Shown here piece after piece: positions 18,388-27,610 of a stretch of DNA of 64,000 nucleotides. Position numbers and translations under genes: made by a program. The notes below the pieces were generated by a model. That model had not been told where the DNA came from and did no database searches. It saw nothing but the letters and a program-made list of their open reading frames with translations. Origin of the DNA: Nostoc sp. MG11 (GTDB taxonomy: Bacteria > Cyanobacteriota > Cyanobacteriia > Cyanobacteriales > Nostocaceae); contig NZ_JACXXN010000029.1 of assembly GCF_014904695.1 (NCBI RefSeq), positions 1 through 64,000 of the forward strand. Reading direction: 5' to 3'. Positions within the stretch are counted from its first letter, which is position 1, and the number at the start of each line of letters is the position of its first letter.

Positions 18388-20772
18388 ATGACTGATCCTC
18401 ACAAAAGAGATTCTTTGTATGAATCTCTGAAGTTAACTTCTGGTGCGATCGCCTTTTTGACAGCCCTAACGCTAATATTTTCTAGTCTCTTACCTCTACC
18501 TGCTTGGGCGGACTATGGCGACAAATTGCCATTACCCCAAGCATCTTTTCAAGGCAAAATTGGCATTACTTACAAAGAATCCGAACCAGATTTCCCCAAA
18601 CCAATTAAGGCTCCAGAAAATGCACCAAACGTGTTGCTGGTGTTGCTTGATGATGTCGGTTTTGGACAAACCAGCACCTTTGGCGGTCTGATCGATACGC
18701 CTAATTTAGACCGTCTAGCAGCAAGAGGATTGCGTTATAACCAATTCCACACTACAGCACTCTGCTCTCCTACCAGAGCCGCATTGCTCACAGGACGCAA
18801 TCACCATTCTGTGAATACAGGTGTGGTTGAGGAGTTAGCCACAGGCTATCCAGGTTATACTGCGATTTTACCTAGAAGTGCGGCAACGATCGCTGAAGTA
18901 TTGCGAGACTATGGATATAACACAGCGGCCTTTGGCAAATGGCACAATACCCCAGACTATGAAACCAGTGCAGCAGGCCCATTCGATCGCTGGCCGACAG
19001 GTTTAGGTTTTGAGTACTTCTATGGATTTCTGGGCGGTGATACCAATCAATGGAGTCCAGCCTTGGTGGAAAATACCCAACATATTCAGAAACCAAGCGA
19101 TCGCCCTGATTATCACCTTACCCCCGATTTAGCAGACCATGCGATTAAGTGGATTCGCACCCAGCAAGCGATCGCTCCTGATAAACCCTTCTTTACCTAC
19201 TTTGCCACTGGCGCAACCCATGCCCCACACCATGCGCCCAAGGAATGGATCGACAAGTACAAGGGTAAATTTGATCAAGGTTGGGATAAATTACGCGAAG
19301 ACATCTTTGCTCGTCAGTTAGCCTTGGGTGTAATTCCCGCCGATACTAAGCTGACTCCTCGTCCGGCGGAACTCCCGGCTTGGGATTCCCTTACTCCCAC
19401 CGAGCAGAAAGTTTATGCGCGTCAGGCGGAAGTATTTGCAGGTTTCCTCAGCCATACCGATGCACAAATTGGTAGAGTCATTGACGCGATTGATCAACTT
19501 GGTGAATTAGATAACACCTTAGTCTTTTTCATCGCCGGGGATAATGGTGCGAGTGCTGAAGGCGGCTTAACAGGTAGTGTTAATGAATTAAAAGTTTTTA
19601 ATGACGTAGCAGAAAGTCCTCAAGAAGTTCTCGCGGCTTTAGATGATTTAGGTGGGCCAAAGACCTTCAATCATTTTCATGCAGCTTGGGCTTGGGCAGT
19701 GGATAGCCCCTTCCAATGGACAAAACAAATTGCTTCTCACTTCGGCGGAACTCGCAATGGTTTAGTTGTGGCTTGGGGCGATCGCATCAAAAATCGTGGT
19801 GGACTGCGGAGCCAATTCCATCATGTAATTGATATTACTCCCACCATTCTGGAAGCTGTGGGAATTGAAGAACCAGAGTTAGTCAACGGTGTAAAACAAC
19901 AACCCATCGAAGGTACTAGCCTTGTTTATAGCTTTGATGATCCTGCTGTACCATCCCATCACACAACCCAGTATTTTGAGATGTTTGGCAATCGTGGCAT
20001 TTATGATCGAGGTTGGGTAGCAGCCGCCCGTCATGGACGCTTACCTTGGGAGCGTGTCTCCAAAACCACCTTCGATGAAGATAATTGGGAACTATACGAT
20101 ATCACCAAAGACTTCAGTGAAGCCAACGATTTAGCCAAGCAGAACCCTGACAAGTTAGCGCAACTACAAAATCTATTTCTGAAGGAAGCAAAGAAATACA
20201 AAGTTCTGCCCTTGGATGATCGCTTACTTCAACGGTTTGATGTCAAAATCCGTTCCAACCTAATCACAGGACGCAATAGCTTTACTTATTACACATCTGT
20301 TGCAGGGATTCCCGAAGGTAGCGCTCCCAATATTAAGAATCGCTCCTTTAGCATTACTGCCGATGTGGATGCTGCCAAAGATGGTACTGAAGGCGTTTTA
20401 GTAACTCAAGGTGGACGTTTTGCGGGTTGGAGTTTCTTTTTGCAAGAAGGTAAACCCACCTTTGCTTACAACTTGTTAAATAGCGATCGCACAATCATTC
20501 AATCTTCTCAACCAATTGTGATCGGCAAATCCCAAATCAAATTTGACTTTACTTATGATGGCGGTGCTCCGGGAGCAGGCGGTACTGGTAAGCTCTTGAT
20601 CAATGATCAGCAGGTTGCCGAAGGCCGCATTGATAAAACTGTAGGCTACCGATTTGGTTTAGATGAAACCTTTGATGTTGGTCAAGATACTGGCACACCT
20701 GCGGTAGATACTTACCAAACACCCTTTGCATTCACCGGCAACTTACAGCAAGTCACCCTGGAATTGAAGTAA
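18388..20772 (+). CDS. Arylsulfatase, type I formylglycine-dependent, exported
   Basis: The 794-residue protein cleaves sulfate esters with a formylglycine nucleophile. A signal peptide ends near LPAWADYG (about residue 42). The metal site begins with [10 protein letters not shown]. The CxPxR motif is [15 protein letters not shown] (near residue 130), followed by AAFGKWHN and IAGDNGAS, all sulfatase landmarks. The size and C-terminal beta-rich extension match large bacterial arylsulfatases related to Pseudomonas AtsA. The FGE gene immediately upstream supplies maturation. It should release sulfate in the periplasm during sulfur limitation. Confidence 0.93.
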   Translation: MTDPHKRDSLYESLKLTSGAIAFLTALTLIFSSLLPLPAWADYGDKLPLPQASFQGKIGITYKESEPDFPKPIKAPENAPNVLLVLLDDVGFGQTSTFGGLIDTPNLDRLAARGLRYNQFHTTALCSPTRAALLTGRNHHSVNTGVVEELATGYPGYTAILPRSAATIAEVLRDYGYNTAAFGKWHNTPDYETSAAGPFDRWPTGLGFEYFYGFLGGDTNQWSPALVENTQHIQKPSDRPDYHLTPDLADHAIKWIRTQQAIAPDKPFFTYFATGATHAPHHAPKEWIDKYKGKFDQGWDKLREDIFARQLALGVIPADTKLTPRPAELPAWDSLTPTEQKVYARQAEVFAGFLSHTDAQIGRVIDAIDQLGELDNTLVFFIAGDNGASAEGGLTGSVNELKVFNDVAESPQEVLAALDDLGGPKTFNHFHAAWAWAVDSPFQWTKQIASHFGGTRNGLVVAWGDRIKNRGGLRSQFHHVIDITPTILEAVGIEEPELVNGVKQQPIEGTSLVYSFDDPAVPSHHTTQYFEMFGNRGIYDRGWVAAARHGRLPWERVSKTTFDEDNWELYDITKDFSEANDLAKQNPDKLAQLQNLFLKEAKKYKVLPLDDRLLQRFDVKIRSNLITGRNSFTYYTSVAGIPEGSAPNIKNRSFSITADVDAAKDGTEGVLVTQGGRFAGWSFFLQEGKPTFAYNLLNSDRTIIQSSQPIVIGKSQIKFDFTYDGGAPGAGGTGKLLINDQQVAEGRIDKTVGYRFGLDETFDVGQDTGTPAVDTYQTPFAFTGNLQQVTLELK

Positions 20773-20880
20773 TAGGGATTGGGCATTGGGGAACTCGGGG
20801 CCCCCTTTGGGGATAAGGGGCAATGGGGACTGGGGTAATTTATTCCTCATCCCCCTCATCCCCCTCATCCCCTCCGCGTG
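20773..20880. repeat. Tandem repeats CATTGGGG / CATCCCCCT
   Basis: The 120-bp gap between the sulfatase and transporter genes is filled with GGGCATTGGGGA-type and CTCATCCCCCTCATCCCC-type octamer repeats and the palindrome GGGGCCCC. The frames read across it are chance. Confidence 0.7.
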
Positions 20881-20892
20881 AGATAAAAAATC

Positions 20893-21765
20893 ATGAACGA
20901 AATCTTGTCATTAATCGACAAACTCGCACTTTTCACATTTATCGTGTTCACCATGCTGGGTGCAGGGTTAAGTCTCACCGTACAACAGATTTGGGAACCA
21001 CTCCGCAACCTTCGCTTAGTCATCTCATCGCTGCTGACAAATTTTGTGCTGGTGCCACTTTTTGTATATTTACTATTGCAAGTAGTACATTTAAGCGAAC
21101 CAATCAGAGATGGCTTACTGATCATGGCAGTAGCATCAGGGCCTCCAGCACTACCTAAACTTGCCCACATAGTCAAAGGCAATACAGCTTTCTCGGTGGG
21201 ATTAATGATGTTGCTAATGCTGGGCACAATTTTTTATATGCCGATTGTATTGCCCTTAGTGGTGGAAGGTGTGCAAATTAACTCCTGGGACATTGCCAAA
21301 CCCTTATTGTTAATGATGGTTAGCCCATTGATCATTGGGTTATTCATCAAAGCAAAATTGAGTGCGATCGCCCCCATTATCCAACCGATTTTGTTCAAAT
21401 TATCTAATGCTGGATTGCTTTTAGGTCTGGTTGTCAGGCTGATAGTTCACACTAACGATATCATTGGCTTATTACAAACAGGTGCAATTTTAGTTTGTGC
21501 CGTTTTCATAGTCTTCTCCTTTACCGTGGGTTATCTTTTGGGCGGCCCTGGTATCGATACCCAACGAGTGCTAGGAGTAGGAACAGCTCAACGTAATTTT
21601 GCCGCAGCATTATTAGTAGCTACAAGTAATTTTGAAGATCCCAGCGTCGTGAGCATCATCATGGTGACGAGTCTTTTAATGATGATCGTAGTCCTGATCG
21701 CCGGGCCAAAGTTCATAGAATTAGACCAAGGAATGGATGTAGAGATAGAGCAAGTAGAGGGTTGA
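20893..21765 (+). CDS. BASS-type (bile acid:sodium symporter-like) transporter
   Basis: The 290-residue protein has about nine hydrophobic helices and resembles the bile acid/Na+ symporter (SBF) family, with MLGAGLSLTVQQIW near the start, the cross-over region MAVASGPPALPKLA and GTAQRNFAAALLVATSNF. BASS proteins move organic or sulfur anions with sodium. It follows the FGE-sulfatase pair, so it may import the desulfated product or an organic sulfur anion. The ribosome binding site is weak. Substrate assignment is inference. Confidence 0.8.
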   Translation: MNEILSLIDKLALFTFIVFTMLGAGLSLTVQQIWEPLRNLRLVISSLLTNFVLVPLFVYLLLQVVHLSEPIRDGLLIMAVASGPPALPKLAHIVKGNTAFSVGLMMLLMLGTIFYMPIVLPLVVEGVQINSWDIAKPLLLMMVSPLIIGLFIKAKLSAIAPIIQPILFKLSNAGLLLGLVVRLIVHTNDIIGLLQTGAILVCAVFIVFSFTVGYLLGGPGIDTQRVLGVGTAQRNFAAALLVATSNFEDPSVVSIIMVTSLLMMIVVLIAGPKFIELDQGMDVEIEQVEG

Positions 21766-21826
21766 AACTTTCCTAACTGTAAAAATATCTCTGTTGCTCA
21801 TTTTGATAAAAAGTCAGGAGCTTATT

Positions 21827-22054
21827 TAACCTGAGTTCGGGTTAAGCCAGAAGCTAAAAAGCTTATTCTATAAGGATTGAGCAAAACTCGAAGTGACATA
21901 AGAAGTGATTAAAGTGGAATCATTTTGTCAACAAGGCTTACAAATAAGACTAATATGAACAATATACCTTATTGAGAATAGATTAAAACAGAGCTTCAGA
22001 CCGAACAATGGGAAATCAAGGGTTTTGAGGATTTCTTATCCCGAACTCAGGTTA
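21827..22054. mobile_element. MITE-like element with 20-bp inverted ends
   Basis: TAACCTGAGTTCGGGTTAAG (21827-21846) and its inverse CTTATCCCGAACTCAGGTTA (22035-22054) match at 19 of 20 positions and enclose 188 bp with no supported gene. This fits a miniature inverted-repeat element, or the two joined ends of an IS that lost its transposase. It occupies most of the 290-bp gap between the transporter and dehydrogenase genes. No clear target duplication was seen. Confidence 0.55.
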
Positions 22055-22055
22055 T

Positions 22056-23009
22056 TTAGTATCCTGCTTGCTTATTGACTACATTTCTTAAAGGCTGACC
22101 GACTCGGTAACGCTCTAAATTATCGAGAAACAAGGCGGCAATGCGTTCTTTCAATGCTGAGGAAATTGCGGAAGTATGAGGTGTAATCAAGAGGTTAGGT
22201 AATGACCATAGAGGGCTTTCTGGCGGTAAGGGTTCAATAGAAACTGTGTCTAATCCTGCACCTGCAATCCAGCCTTCAGTGAGAGCCTTAGTTAAGGCTG
22301 ATTCATCCACAACCGCACCACGACCCACATTAATTAAATAAGCATGACTGGGTAGCAATCGCAGTACTGCTTCATCAATTAAGGCTTTGGTTTCTGGTGT
22401 CAGAGGTGTGGCTACAACTAGATAGTCAACTTCTGTTAACAATGCGTGCCATTCATTACCCACGACGATTTTATCAAAATTTGTTAGAGGTTCAGGACGA
22501 CGACGACCACCCCAAACTCTCGCTCCAAATGCTTTAGCGCGAGATGCTATGGCTTGACCTATATTCCCAGTCCCAAGAATTAACACAGTTGAATTTGCTA
22601 ACTCTGGTAGTACTAACCAGCTTTTTTCCCATCTGCGTTGATCGTGATCTGCTTGCAGTTCCCGTAACTGCTTGGCGTGATAGAGGATCAAAGTTAAGAC
22701 AAATTCTGAAATGGGAATTGCATGAACCCCCGCACCATTAGTGAGGATAATATCACGTTCGAGAAAAATGGGTGTCAAGATGTGATTCACACCAGCACTA
22801 GGAGTCTGTTGCCAACGTATTCTAGGAGCAGCTGCTAGCACCTTATGTAGAGTCGTGGGCTTCAATTCTAACCCACTGAGATAAACTTCAGCATCACTAG
22901 CATCACCATCAAAATTACCATCACTATCTACCCGCACAAATTTTGTATCCGATGGTAGATGTGGCTCAATCTCGGCAGCAAGCTCTATAGGTAAGATTAG
23001 TTTGATCAT
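22056..23009 (-). CDS. D-2-hydroxyacid dehydrogenase (NAD-dependent)
   Basis: The 317-residue protein has the Rossmann motif LILGTGNIGQAIASRA (near residue 143) and the catalytic set of the family: Arg in VGRGAVVDE, Glu in SIEPLPPESPLW and His in ITPHTSA. It reduces 2-oxoacids to D-2-hydroxyacids or the reverse. Some relatives act on sulfolactate, but nothing here proves that. It is transcribed toward the sulfatase and transporter genes, in the middle of the island. Confidence 0.85.
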   Translation of the reverse strand: MIKLILPIELAAEIEPHLPSDTKFVRVDSDGNFDGDASDAEVYLSGLELKPTTLHKVLAAAPRIRWQQTPSAGVNHILTPIFLERDIILTNGAGVHAIPISEFVLTLILYHAKQLRELQADHDQRRWEKSWLVLPELANSTVLILGTGNIGQAIASRAKAFGARVWGGRRRPEPLTNFDKIVVGNEWHALLTEVDYLVVATPLTPETKALIDEAVLRLLPSHAYLINVGRGAVVDESALTKALTEGWIAGAGLDTVSIEPLPPESPLWSLPNLLITPHTSAISSALKERIAALFLDNLERYRVGQPLRNVVNKQAGY

Positions 23010-23124
23010 GCATTAATCCTTTATACCATGTTAAATGATGAATTACTGAGGATATTGCTGATTACTCATCTATCACGAGCAGACAGCGATCGCATAATCT
23101 AGTTAACAGTTTTCCTTACTACTA

Positions 23125-23723
23125 CTAGAGTAAAGATGAACTCTCACCCCACTTTCCCGTAAAGACAAATTCCTTTAACGATTTGCGAACACAGGGTGCT
23201 AGTTCCCGTTCTCGTAACCCATCATTCAGACTCTGGGGATCGCCTATATAGCCGACGGTAAGTGCAGTTGCAGGTTCATAGCCGTTGGGAATCTGATATT
23301 CTTTTCTCGCAATATCCACATTAAACCCTGCTATTTGATGCACATATAAACCCAACGCAGTTGCTTGAAATACCAAGTTTTCAATAGCTAATCCGACATC
23401 ATGAAATGCGTGTCGGTTGGTTTTTCCATCATCAGTGAGGGTTTGAGCAACAGCAATTATCAATACAGGAGCATTCTTGGCCCAGCCTTGATTGAACTTA
23501 ACCAAAGTACTAAGTAAACGATCATATTCCGTCGAGTTTTCTTTAGTCGCAACAATAAAACTCCAAGGCTGATAGTTGTAAGAAGAAGGGGCCCAACGAG
23601 CCGCTTCTAACACAGAAAGAACTTATCCTGTTCAACGGGACGGTTAGCAAAAGCTCTAGGACTCCAGCGATTACGAATGAAGTCATGAACAGGGTATTCT
23701 GTTTGTGCAAGTTTTTCAGTCAT
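23125..23723 (-). pseudogene. Nitroreductase-family gene with one frameshift
   Basis: ATG at 23723 opens MTEKLAQTEYPVHDFIRNRW then SPRAFANRPVEQDK, a typical nitroreductase start. One base is missing near 23624, so the natural frame ends soon after. The rest (VLEAARWAPSSYNYQPWSF onward) is intact in the next frame to the stop at 23125. The FMN-binding RNRWSPRAF and WAPSSYNYQPW segments and the GYIGDP tail are kept. With one base restored it would be about 199 residues. A recent loss of function, or a sequencing error, would explain this. Confidence 0.75.
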
Positions 23724-23818
23724 ATTAATGGATTTATTGGTAATTACTCTATTTTTGGAGTCCAAGCAGACTTGATCTGGATTGAATTTCCATGATACTG
23801 TGCATGAACTACAAAATA

Positions 23819-23844
23819 CTGTTTATCGATAGGCTTAATGTAGT
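23819..23844. promoter_or_regulatory. Shared island motif, nitroreductase/SDR copy
   Basis: This is the third ungapped copy of the 26-bp sequence (CTGTTTATCGATAGGCTT then AATGTAGT). It lies 96 bp before the nitroreductase start (minus) and 80 bp before the SDR start (plus), in the gap between divergent genes. Confidence 0.45.
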
Positions 23845-23923
23845 TTTTATTAATGTATCACAAATTGCTAATCACTCTATAGGATGAAAGTTTGTATGAA
23901 ATTATGAGGAAAAAATCAAAAGT

Positions 23924-24613
23924 ATGGCAAATATTGCATTGATTGTTGGGGCTGGTAGTGGACTCAGTGCCTCACTAGCCCGTTTATTAGCAAAAGAAGG
24001 CTTTACTATTGCTTTAGCAGCAAGGCAAATTGATAAGCTCAAAGCATTGTCTGATGAAATCGGAGCCGTCAGTTTTACTGCTGATGCTTCTCAACTAGAT
24101 GAAGTTGAACAACTATTTACAGATGTCGAACAAAAGCTAGGAGTACCAACATTAGTTGTGTATAATCCTAGCTGGCGCGTTCGGGGTTCATTTGTGGAAC
24201 TTGACCCAGCCGATGTTGCCAAAACACTAGAAATTACTGCGTATGGTGGCTTTTTAGTAGCACAGGCGGCGGCAAAACGTCAGTTAGCTGCGGGTGGAGG
24301 AGCTATCTTTTTTACAGGTGCTTCCGCCAGTGTTAAGGGTTATGCTCAGTCTGCACCGTTTGCAATGGGTAAATTTGCTTTACGGGGTTTGGCTCAAAGC
24401 ATTGCCCGCGAATTGGCTCCTCAGAATATCCATGTGGCGCATTTTGTGATTGATGGAGGAATTCGTTCTGCTACCCGGATAGAACCAGACGATCAACCAG
24501 ATAGTTTACTCGATCCAGATGCGATCGCTCAAACTTACCTGAGCATTCTCCGCCAACCTCGCAATGCTTGGACATGGGAAGTGGAATTGCGTCCCTGGGT
24601 GGAAAAATTTTGA
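23924..24613 (+). CDS. SDR-family oxidoreductase with atypical active site
   Basis: The 229-residue protein has the cofactor motif IVGAGSGLSASLARL and a serine in FFTGASASVKGY. At the catalytic YxxxK position it reads FAMGK, so the usual tyrosine is phenylalanine while the lysine remains. Several bacterial SDRs ending ...GKFALRGLAQS share this change. Whether it is a catalyst of another kind or a binding protein is unknown. A GAGGA site precedes the ATG. It is divergent from the broken nitroreductase gene. Confidence 0.8.
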   Translation: MANIALIVGAGSGLSASLARLLAKEGFTIALAARQIDKLKALSDEIGAVSFTADASQLDEVEQLFTDVEQKLGVPTLVVYNPSWRVRGSFVELDPADVAKTLEITAYGGFLVAQAAAKRQLAAGGGAIFFTGASASVKGYAQSAPFAMGKFALRGLAQSIARELAPQNIHVAHFVIDGGIRSATRIEPDDQPDSLLDPDAIAQTYLSILRQPRNAWTWEVELRPWVEKF

Positions 24614-24824
24614 TCAATCAATAACAGCTTATTAAGTTTTGCAACTACACCAGGGACTTTCAACTGTTATATCCACCACCTTTTTTCACCAATTTCATTT
24701 TCATCCTGCTCTAGATATACATAGCAAAGTAATCATTGTAAATTTCTGTATTAGTCATGACTGTGAGTTCTATTTGTTTTTGTTCTTCATCTGTTGCCGA
24801 ACTCGTAGCTGAATCTAAGCTTTC

Positions 24825-26248
24825 TTAAGGAATAAAATCACCACAGTATTCATTCGCCGGTACTGTTGCATTCATCTTCTGGGGATAACTCAATTTGAGA
24901 TTATTCATGATAGTAATGAATTGACTACGGCTGCGTTCGCTAAATCTGGGATTAAGCCGCTTTTCTTCGCCAATGGTGGAAACTGTGCGTCCTTTATAGT
25001 CATGGGCAGGATATACCAAGGTATCATCTGGCAAGGTGAATAAGCGTTGTGTCACCACATCATATAAAGTTCCAGGATCACCTCCCTGAAAATCTGTGCG
25101 TCCACAACCACGAATAAATAAGGCATCACCAGTTAACAGATGGGTTTTGTTCACTAAATATGCTATGTGACTGGCGCTGTGTCCTGGTGTAAAAATTGTT
25201 TCGATGATTACCGATCCCACCTCTAGAATTTCGCCACCGACAAGGGAGCGATCGGCTTTTGTCACAGCAGTATTCTGGGGAACGATCACCTCACAGCCTG
25301 TTTTTTGCCTGCCCCTGTAATATGATCGGCATGAAGGTTTCTAGACAGTAGCGTAGCTTTAATCCCAATTCATCCAATGATTCCAAATCGCGGTCAACTT
25401 GCTCTAATACAGGATCGACTAGAACAGCATCTCCTGTCTGCCGATCGCCAATTAAGTAAGTATAACTACTAGTTGCAGGGTCAAAAAATTGCCGAAATAG
25501 GAAAGTTGACTGCGGTATCTCTGCACTGCGTTCGCTTAACAAAGGCATCGTCGGAATAGTCCGCACACGCACTGGTAGCGACTGCAACAACGCCTTAGAT
25601 AATTCTTGCGCCTGTCCCCGTAATTCTGGAACAGCAATAGTTTCCCACAAGTCGCCCTTGCGGGGAGTTCCCAAGGCATAAAACAGCGTCGAAACGGTAC
25701 CGTCTGCTGCATATAAAGCACCGTGGGTATCTGTATCTAATCCTAAACCGATGGCATTGGGGCGAATTAATTTCTGCGATCGCAAATCAGTAATCAAAGG
25801 ATGAGGCGATCGGCGATAATCTGCTGCTACCCCTGTACAATTCACCACCCGGCGGACGTGCAAGATATTATTAGTTTGGGTTTTGCGCTGGCACACAGTC
25901 ACTGCTACACCGCCCGACAAAGCTTGATATTCCCGAATCCGCCCGGCAGAGATTGTGAGTTGACCAGAATCCAGCATTTGGGTTACAACATCCGCCACTC
26001 TTGGGGCAATGCGGTGACGATGCACATCCCAATAGGGTGTCAAATGACGCAAAAAACGTTGCTGTTCCTCGGTCGGTAGTCTTTTGCCAGATTTTCTGAT
26101 TCATGGGACGCAGAGAATCAATTACTGCTCGCCAGTCGTAGCCTTGGGTAGCCGCAATTTCCACCTCGGCACGCAGCCGACGTAACCAGGAGCGTACACT
26201 TTTTGGTGAATTTTCTAGTGTCAAGAAGCAGGGATAAGGTTGAGCCGC
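24825..26248 (-). pseudogene. FAD/NAD(P)-binding protein joined to persulfide-dioxygenase-like MBL domain, broken
   Basis: Minus-strand pieces line up into one long coding region. From 26248, YPCFLTLENSPKSVRSWLRR onward belongs to the second half of an FAD-NAD(P)-binding oxidoreductase; one extra base near 26090 breaks it. It continues as RHLTPYWDVHRHRIAPRVAD and runs into FRQFFDPATSSYTYLIGDRQ, the start of an ETHE1/Blh-like metallo-beta-lactamase domain. There the zinc motif HxHxDH is damaged (ETFMPIILQ in place of ETHVHADHI) by small deletions near 25290-25330. The C-terminus (LLTGDALFIRGCGRTDFQGG) is intact. The 5' part is replaced by a recombinase fragment. Persulfide dioxygenases oxidise sulfane sulfur, consistent with the island. 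Confidence 0.7.
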
Positions 26249-26392
26249 TTGATGTTTTATTTTATGCCCCAAATAACTCTGAATTGTTCGGGTATCAATA
26301 ACTCGATTCGCCACATAATAACCTGTTCCATGCCGCAGTATATGGGCATGGACAGATAAAGGTAAACTCGTTCAACAATGCCGGCGATCGCA
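26249..26392 (-). pseudogene. Tyrosine recombinase fragment
   Basis: The stretch is highly similar to 35200-35345: both read ...RVIDTRTIQSYLGHK or RGIDTRTIQSYLGHK on the minus strand, after a GYY-x-A-N segment. Only the part around the HxLRH and LGHK boxes is present, with frame damage. It joins the truncated FAD-protein gene directly, so an insertion or recombination at this point removed that gene's 5' half. Confidence 0.65.
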
Positions 26393-26443
26393 ATTTTTGG
26401 AGCTTGCATTTGCGGCTTATCTATGTGAATATTCTATGAGCAA

Positions 26444-26469
26444 AATACGGTAAATTGCCCGAATTATCG
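26444..26469 (+). promoter_or_regulatory. Shared island motif, ssuA2 copy
   Basis: AATACGGTAAATTGCCCG then AATTATCG resembles the inverse of the tauD copy (ACTACGGTAAATCTATCG then GAATAATG) without gaps. It lies 33 bp before the second ssuA gene and is followed by TAGTATTTATATTG, which could hold a -10 element. Confidence 0.4.
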
Positions 26470-26502
26470 TAGTATTTATATTGCTTGTAGTTTAAATCAC
26501 TT

Positions 26503-27558
26503 ATGTTCACTAAGTATTTACCAAATCGACTGATGAAGATTGTCAGCAGCCTTCTTCAAAATTATGAAATATCTAGAATTGGTATATTTGCCTTATTCTT
26601 TACCTGCGGGTTAAGTTTGACTCTTGTGATATCTGCGTGTTCTGCCAACAATACAGGTAACTCTGTAGCAACACAGACAGTAAATCAAGGTGTGGTAGTT
26701 CGTATCGGCTATCAAAAAGCAGCAACTATTCTCAGCGCTCTCAAAAACCGAGGCAATTTAGCGCAAACTTTAACGACTGCTGGTGCTTCGGTGACATGGG
26801 CAGAATTTCCCGCCGGCCCACCTATGCTAGAAGCAATGAACGCAGGTAGTATTGACTTTGGCTACACAGGAGAATCACCACCAATATTTGCCCAAGCCGC
26901 AGGTACTCCCTTGCTTTATGTTGCTTACGATCCTTGGAGTCCCAAAGCCGAAGCAATTGTTGTGCCGAAAAACTCACCAATTAAAAGTGTTGCTGACCTT
27001 AAGGGGAAAAGAGTAGCCTTTGCTAAAGGGTCAAACACTAACTATCTTGTTGTCAAAGCTATAGAAGTTGCCGGATTAAACTATAGTGACATTCAAGCAG
27101 CACATCTGACACCAGCAGATGCCCGTGCAGCATTTGAAGGCGGTAACGTTGATGCTTGGGCAATTTGGGACCCCTACCTAGCAGCAGTTGAACATGATCT
27201 AGATGTCAGGATATTAACAGATGCGACAAATTTAGCACCAAATCGGGGTTACTATCTTGCTCGTCAAGAGTTTGTCAATTCTCACCCAGATTTGTTGAAA
27301 ACCCTTTTAGATGAAATCAGCAAAATAGATAAATGGGCAGCAGGTAATCCACAGGAAGTTGCCAAGTTTCTAGAACCAGAATTAGGTATTAAAGCAGCAG
27401 CATTGCAAATTGCTGAAAAACGCCGGGAGTATGGCGTTTTACCGTTAACAGATGAAGTCATTACTCAGCAACAAAACATTGCTGATACTTTTCATAAAAT
27501 CAAGCTAGTTCCCAAGCAAATCCAGGTCAAAGAAATCGTTTGGAACGGTAATTCGTAA
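26503..27558 (+). CDS. ssuA: Aliphatic sulfonate-binding lipoprotein (SsuA-like), second copy
   Basis: The 351-residue protein has a signal with lipobox VISAC and the SsuA core: RIGYQKAA, GPPMLEAMNAGSIDFGYTGESPP, LKGKRVAFAKGSNTNYLVVK and WAIWDPYLAAVE. It ends KLVPKQIQVKEIVW, like the copy at 6207, but the two are clearly diverged and may bind different sulfonates. No permease or ATPase genes are near. It opens the series with the AprA-like flavoprotein gene 52 bp downstream. A second in-frame ATG at codon 11 is possible as start. Confidence 0.87.
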   Translation: MFTKYLPNRLMKIVSSLLQNYEISRIGIFALFFTCGLSLTLVISACSANNTGNSVATQTVNQGVVVRIGYQKAATILSALKNRGNLAQTLTTAGASVTWAEFPAGPPMLEAMNAGSIDFGYTGESPPIFAQAAGTPLLYVAYDPWSPKAEAIVVPKNSPIKSVADLKGKRVAFAKGSNTNYLVVKAIEVAGLNYSDIQAAHLTPADARAAFEGGNVDAWAIWDPYLAAVEHDLDVRILTDATNLAPNRGYYLARQEFVNSHPDLLKTLLDEISKIDKWAAGNPQEVAKFLEPELGIKAAALQIAEKRREYGVLPLTDEVITQQQNIADTFHKIKLVPKQIQVKEIVWNGNS

Positions 27559-27610
27559 TTTAGGAAGTTCCATCCCTTTCATCTCCACCACTCCCCACTT
27601 CTAAGAGCTT

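Noticed and set aside
20773-20880. Possible CRISPR-like array
   Set aside because: The repeats are direct octamers without spacers of constant length; they are ordinary cyanobacterial tandem repeats. The same holds for 3069, 10147 and 18353.
24715-24824. Minus-strand frame continuing beyond the MBL stop (ends ...MTNTEIYNDYFAMYI)
   Set aside because: It has no start of its own and no recognisable family; too short to support.
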